Assembly: GCA_019648995.1 (NCBI GenBank)
Contig: BLXT01004508.1
Location: forward strand, 1,071,603 to 1,110,395
Reading direction: 5' to 3'
Source: Plakobranchus ocellatus
Lineage: Eukaryota > Mollusca > Gastropoda > Plakobranchidae
Length of the DNA: 38,793 nucleotides
The notes under the pieces are model-generated. The model worked only from the letters and a program-made list of their open reading frames with translations, ran no database searches and had not been told where the DNA came from. This document shows, piece after piece, positions 35,501 to 38,793 of the stretch (the stretch's first letter is position 1; every line of letters begins with the position of its first letter). Made by a program: the position numbers and the translations under genes.

Positions 35501-38390
35501 GAAAGCCGGTATCTCAATGTTTGGGTGCCAGCTGTCGCAGCGCGGGGCCAGGCCGAAATGGTAGAGGTTAAGACTTCGTTACATTGACCTTCAAACACGG
35601 ACGCGGCTCCACAGCAGGTGATGAACACTGACAAGCGGACGGGTCCCTGGGTGGGGAGAACACAATTAAAATGCCATAGATACATTTCATCTATGGGCTA
35701 GCAAGAGAGGACAGAGATGAGGCAAAAGCACCCAAAAGTATGTGAGTGATTAGAGCTGATGAAATTTGAGGCATTTTTGTCCATAAGTTACGTCTTGAGA
35801 TGTCAAAATAGTCAGAGGGCTAACCATGCGGTGGATACCAATTAAAAGAAAGGAATTTTTAGACTATTACATAATGACAGAATGGACAGATGTGGACTTA
35901 GTTCAAAACAATGCAGTAGGAATGAAAAGCTGATTTTAAATCACTAAATAATCCTATGCAAATAGTGATCTGAAATGAACCAAGCGATTCTCAACGAATA
36001 AAAGTTAATATAAAAAAAAAAAACCCAAAAGAAAAAAAAGAACTAATTAAATTTGGTATTGATAAGAGAAAAAAGAGCAGAAAGAGCTTTTTGAAGAAAA
36101 AATTCACCTCTGATATACCAATGTTCATATCAAATTTCAAATCGAAACAATATACTTGAAAATATAATGATTGCGTAAATAGGAATCATAACAAAGGATA
36201 CAGAGGAGGGATTGGTAATTGTAAAGATGAACTGAGTTAGCAAACAAACCTTCCAAACATCAAATTGGACTTCAAAAGGATTAGGGATAATGTCTGTCCC
36301 TTGCCCAGCACGTAGGAGAGTTCTGAAAGTCAGTCTCTCAGTTGTTACAAATGGCAATGCCCTGTCTATTGGAAGTAGATCTGTCTCGACTCGCTCCAAA
36401 CTGCACGGGTAGCTTGGGTCAAAACTAGATCAGGAATGAAAGTAAAACACTAACAAAAGGTTCTTTTTTTGTTTTGCTCTTTTAGAGATTAAAGAACACC
36501 AGACTTCTCAGCGCTTTATACACCGATAAACAAACAAACGTTTTCAAATGTATAAAAAAGAAAGATTATTATTGATATGTTGGCAGATAAAGTTACGTTT
36601 TTATAAACAGCAGAATGTCCATATTCGCTGCTAATTAATTTAAACGTTTAGGCGCATCAATTAGAACAGTTAGATTGTAATTCCAGCGCTGTCAATTACG
36701 ACTAGGACTTCTTATCCTACTCTTCCTCTTCTCTTTCTTTCTTCCTTCTCCTACTTTTTTTCTTCCTTTTTCTACTCATCATCGTCTTTTTAAAACCAAT
36801 CATTATCAAGTATCAAGCCTTTTCTGACCTGCCCTCGTAATCTAGACACACGACAAAGCGGTATCTAGTAGGACTGGAGCATTCAGTCTCTTCCTGCCAG
36901 GGCCATTGGACAACTGTATTGTCCTCCTCGCCTAACGGTCTTACAGTTGTACTGGCTTCAATCTCCTTTTGGCCAAATACCTTTTTCATCTTCCACTGAG
37001 GTACATAATTCTGGGGTGTAAAATGAGCGTAAAAATTAAACGCTGTAAAATAATAAGTGATCAAAGAATGACTTCATGGTTATAAATGTGTTGTAGACAT
37101 GGTGATAGATCTTAGAAACACAGCCAGAGCAAAAGGTCTGCTGAGGTGTTTAACTACTCCGCCGTCTTGCATCACGGCTCACTAAAAGCATTAAAGTATC
37201 GACTCTGCATTCAATATAAAGTGCAAAACAATTAAATGTACACTCTGAGAAATAAAAAAAAAGGCTGTGGGCGATAATTTAAAATCTTGGCAAAACAACT
37301 TTCAAAATTATTTTCTTTCTTATTTAATTTTCCTTTTCCTTTTTTCATTATCCTTAAAATATGCATGGACACGAAATTTCGCTCTTGAATATATTATAAG
37401 TTTTATGAAATTATCTTGATTTAACTCAAAAATGGTGGCTGCACTGTTAATATAAGTTTTGGTGAACAAAAATATATATTATATTGTAATCGGCTGTTCA
37501 AGCAGCATTGGAAAACCATTATTGGTATACTTTATCGTACATTTAGTTAGATTCTTCAGGCGCGAGAATCACCTGTAGGACTAAAATAAGGTGTCATTGG
37601 AAGTGTCAATAATCTGTGAACATCATGAGATCTATCAGAGAGGAAATCGCATGTCAATGGTCGATGAGATCATAAGATGAACTTAAGAAAATTTCGGATA
37701 TCAATCATCTCTAAAGCTCATCAGCTTTCTCTGAGGAAGCTCGAATCTACCTGAGAGAAACTCCAAAATCGAGTTTCAACGATCTATTAAGCTTCCAAAG
37801 TCTTCCTGAAAGAACCACAAGTACCAAGTTATCGGGAAAAAAAAGTCGAGCTTTAAGATTCTATTGAGCTCACAATATTCTCTTGAAAGAATCCTGAGTG
37901 TCAATCTACCTATAAGAAACGCGAATTTAAATAATGAAGTTCATAAGTTTGACCTGAAAGAAACTCGAGTATCATGTATTGTATTCATGAAGCTTATTAG
38001 ACCTACTTGAAAGAAACTGGAGCAGATATACGGTGTTTTTTCAATTACTTCACTGCTCAGCGCACCTCAAGTAACTTGTTTTCCAGCTAGTCTGACTCAT
38101 CCGTTTAGGTTCTGTAATGTTTGTGCGTCTGTGTCGATCTCAGCCTCTTTTGCCTTTAGTGCTTTCAAGAAGAACAGATTGTTCAAGGCTTTTATGTCGT
38201 GCAGATGCTTTAATACCTTTACTCTTTGTAATTGTTATATTACTAGATTTACCTGAGAGAAACTAAGAGGCACTGTCAGGTTGAAGTTCGATCCCTGGCC
38301 TTGAGGTTCTGTCAAGGGTCTGGGCTGACGATCAAACTCGTAATTCTGCAGATACAACTGAAGTTTTCCTGAGCTTCTAACTTGCTGCGG
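29230..38390 (-). CDS. divergent Delta/Serrate-type Notch ligand (DSL protein), 10 exons, 5' partial
   Basis: A single-pass cell-surface ligand predicted to bind and activate Notch on neighbouring cells. Exons from 5' to 3' on the minus strand are 38390-38253, 37010-36829, 36424-36250, 35646-35489, 34704-34568, 34007-33879, 33281-33039, 32079-32048, 31769-31669 and 31168-29230. All have AG/GT borders and compatible phases, summing to 3234 bases (1077 residues plus TGA). Domain order: MNNL-like N-terminus (about 1-217), DSL (C227-C270), EGF1 calcium-binding type (C277-C310), EGF2 (C317-C348), stalk (349-405), membrane span (about 406-428), basic stop-transfer CRKKARKR, and a cytoplasmic tail of about 650 residues ending SSFV. 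Known Delta and Jagged proteins have more EGF repeats and tails of roughly 100-200 residues. No start Met or signal peptide is visible; that exon lies beyond 38793. Membership of the DSL family is firm; Delta versus Serrate class is not resolvable here. Confidence 0.88.
31669..31769 (-). CDS. transmembrane exon of the Notch ligand
   Basis: Encodes WHDWYLALIFGIIILVV followed by more Ile/Val/Phe/Leu and then CRKKA, a classic single span of about 23 residues with a basic cytoplasmic anchor. Donor GC|GTAAGT joins exon 31168 in frame. Confidence 0.9.
32048..32079 (-). CDS. 32-bp micro-exon of the Notch ligand stalk
   Basis: Encodes DPSSSRKPKEQ between the EGF2/stalk exon (phase 1 entry) and the membrane-span exon (phase 0 exit). 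The acceptor follows a run of T; the donor is CAG|GTACAC. Skipping it would break the frame, so it is probably constitutive. It is short enough that chance must be considered, but only this segment links the neighbours in phase. Confidence 0.7.
32481..32526. repeat. (CT)n microsatellite in a ligand intron
   Basis: Mostly pure CT repeat with a short T-rich interruption. An open frame on the minus strand across it (Arg-Glu repeats) is spurious. Confidence 0.95.
33039..34007 (-). CDS. two EGF-like repeats and stalk of the Notch ligand (two exons)
   Basis: Exon 33879-34007 encodes the end of DSL and EGF1, with DVDEC, CKNGGVC and SFSCSCPFG (calcium-binding consensus). Exon 33039-33281 completes EGF1 (RQC) and encodes EGF2 (CHLRPCQHQGTC, CLCMPGFAGQWC), then a hydrophilic stalk. 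Both repeats have all six cysteines. No other EGF exon is seen between DSL and the membrane span. EGF1 is an ordinary calcium-binding repeat, unlike the atypical EGF that normally follows DSL in Delta and Jagged. Confidence 0.9.
34568..34704 (-). CDS. DSL-domain exon of the Notch ligand
   Basis: Encodes VCDENYFSHSCDIFC, then 11 residues to the next Cys, then CNGTTGARQC; the sixth cysteine (YEGPEC) is completed by the next exon. The cysteine spacing matches DLL1 except for one extra residue in the fourth interval, and CDE-Y as well as the G-EC ending are conserved. Upstream phase 2 and downstream phase 1 fit the neighbours exactly. This is the strongest single piece of family evidence in the gene. 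Confidence 0.92.
35489..38390 (-). CDS. MNNL-like N-terminal region of the Notch ligand (exons 1-4 of those visible)
   Basis: Exon 1 (38253-38390) begins QVRSSGKLQLYLQNYEF, matching the mature start of Delta proteins (SSGVFELKLQEF in DLL1). Exon 2 (36829-37010) supplies YRFVVCLDYEG, like the FFRVCLKHY block. Exon 3 (36250-36424) supplies CSLERVETDLL and ends PNPFEVQFDVWK; exon 4 (35489-35646) continues GPVRLSVFI, together like the PF-F-WPGTFSLIIEA block. This is the lipid- and Notch-binding C2-like module at the tip of Notch ligands. Similarity is low but collinear over four exons. Exon 1 may instead begin at 38384 if the acceptor six bases downstream is used. Confidence 0.72.
37635..38020. 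repeat. degenerate tandem array in the first visible ligand intron
   Basis: About nine spaced copies of an ACCTGAAAGAAACTCGAG-like core, starting near 37635, 37681, 37729, 37750, 37804, 37881, 37908, 37951 and 38003, with intervals of about 21-77 bp (most often 43-55). Many are followed by GT-TCAAT and AAGCT-ATAAG words. The sequence ACCTGAGAGAAACT at 37750 is identical to the exon/donor junction at 38251-38264. Confidence 0.7.
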
Positions 38391-38429
38391 CTGGTGAAAG
38401 CGAGGTTGATGTGTTATGGAAAAAAAAAA

Positions 38430-38751
38430 GAGATAGATTTATAAATAGATAAATAAATAAATTATGTATGCATATATATGTGTGTGTGAGTATATATATA
38501 ATATATATATAATAATATGGAGAGAGAGAGAGAGAGAGAGAGAGAAAGTGAGAGAGAGATAGAAAAGGAGGGAGAGAGCGAGAGAAAGAAGAGGAAGAAA
38601 AAAGTGAGCGAAATAGCAAGAGAAACACAGAGATAGATAGAAAGAAAGATAGAGAGAAACAGAGGGAGAAAAAAGAGAGAGAACGAGAGTGAAAGAGAGA
38701 GAGAAAGGGAGAGAGAAGGAAAGAGAGAGAGAGAAGGAAAAAAAAGAGAGT

Positions 38752-38793
<42 letters not shown>
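38430..38793. repeat. compound simple repeat, AT-rich then (GA)n
   Basis: ATAA and TA/TG repeats to about 38517, then GA-rich sequence to the window end, finishing in pure GA. It lies in the intron upstream of the first visible ligand exon. Confidence 0.95.

Noticed and set aside
37635-38020. CRISPR-like array
   Set aside because: Units and spacings are irregular and degenerate, and the array lies in an animal gene intron.
38377-38628. Ser/Leu-rich minus-strand frame upstream of the first visible ligand exon, tempting as a signal peptide
   Set aside because: It is a translation of the GA/CT microsatellite and runs in a different frame from the ligand exon.

Overview
The window is AT-rich, intron-bearing DNA from an animal nuclear genome. 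Every recognisable gene is metazoan (NOX2-type NADPH oxidase, LSM10, SYF2, a Delta/Serrate/LAG-2 Notch ligand). The U7-specific protein LSM10, a tRNA-derived SINE, pogo/Tigger-type and TTAA-flanked DNA transposon relics, and a recurring TAGGCCTA-like palindrome suggest an invertebrate, probably a mollusc (gastropod-like). The phylum is an inference from general texture. There is nothing prokaryotic here and no CRISPR array.

Layout. (1) 565-3739, plus strand: the last three coding exons of a NOX2-like oxidase, whose upstream exons lie outside the window. Its last intron holds a 1.24 kb pogo/Tigger-type element with TA target duplications. (2) 4.1-14 kb: no gene recognised, but several repeats: two direct duplications, a SINE with target-site duplications, a TTAA-flanked MITE, a 20-N gap and a poly-C/poly-A tract. 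(3) 14067-14483, minus strand: a single-exon LSM10 (U7 snRNP, histone mRNA 3' processing). (4) 18174-22680, plus strand: six exons of the splicing factor SYF2, lacking only a short first coding exon that I could not place. (5) 23.2-26 kb: a cluster of duplicated, unclassified repeat segments around a 339-N gap; the gap is flanked by near-identical 190-bp copies and may be an assembly artefact. (6) 29230-38390, minus strand: ten exons, all joining in frame, that give 1077 residues of a divergent transmembrane Notch ligand: MNNL-type N-terminus, canonical six-cysteine DSL domain, only two EGF repeats, one membrane span, a cytoplasmic tail of about 650 residues and a C-terminal PDZ-ligand-like SSFV. 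Its signal-peptide exon must lie beyond the window, past a GA-rich microsatellite.

The genes are functionally unrelated neighbours, as is usual in animals. LSM10 and SYF2 lie head to head and both act in RNA processing, but about 3.7 kb separates the visible coding parts, so a shared promoter cannot be claimed. The most interesting objects are the Notch ligand, with its very short EGF array and very long tail, and the degenerate tandem repeat in its first visible intron, whose core resembles the exon-donor junction of the adjacent exon.
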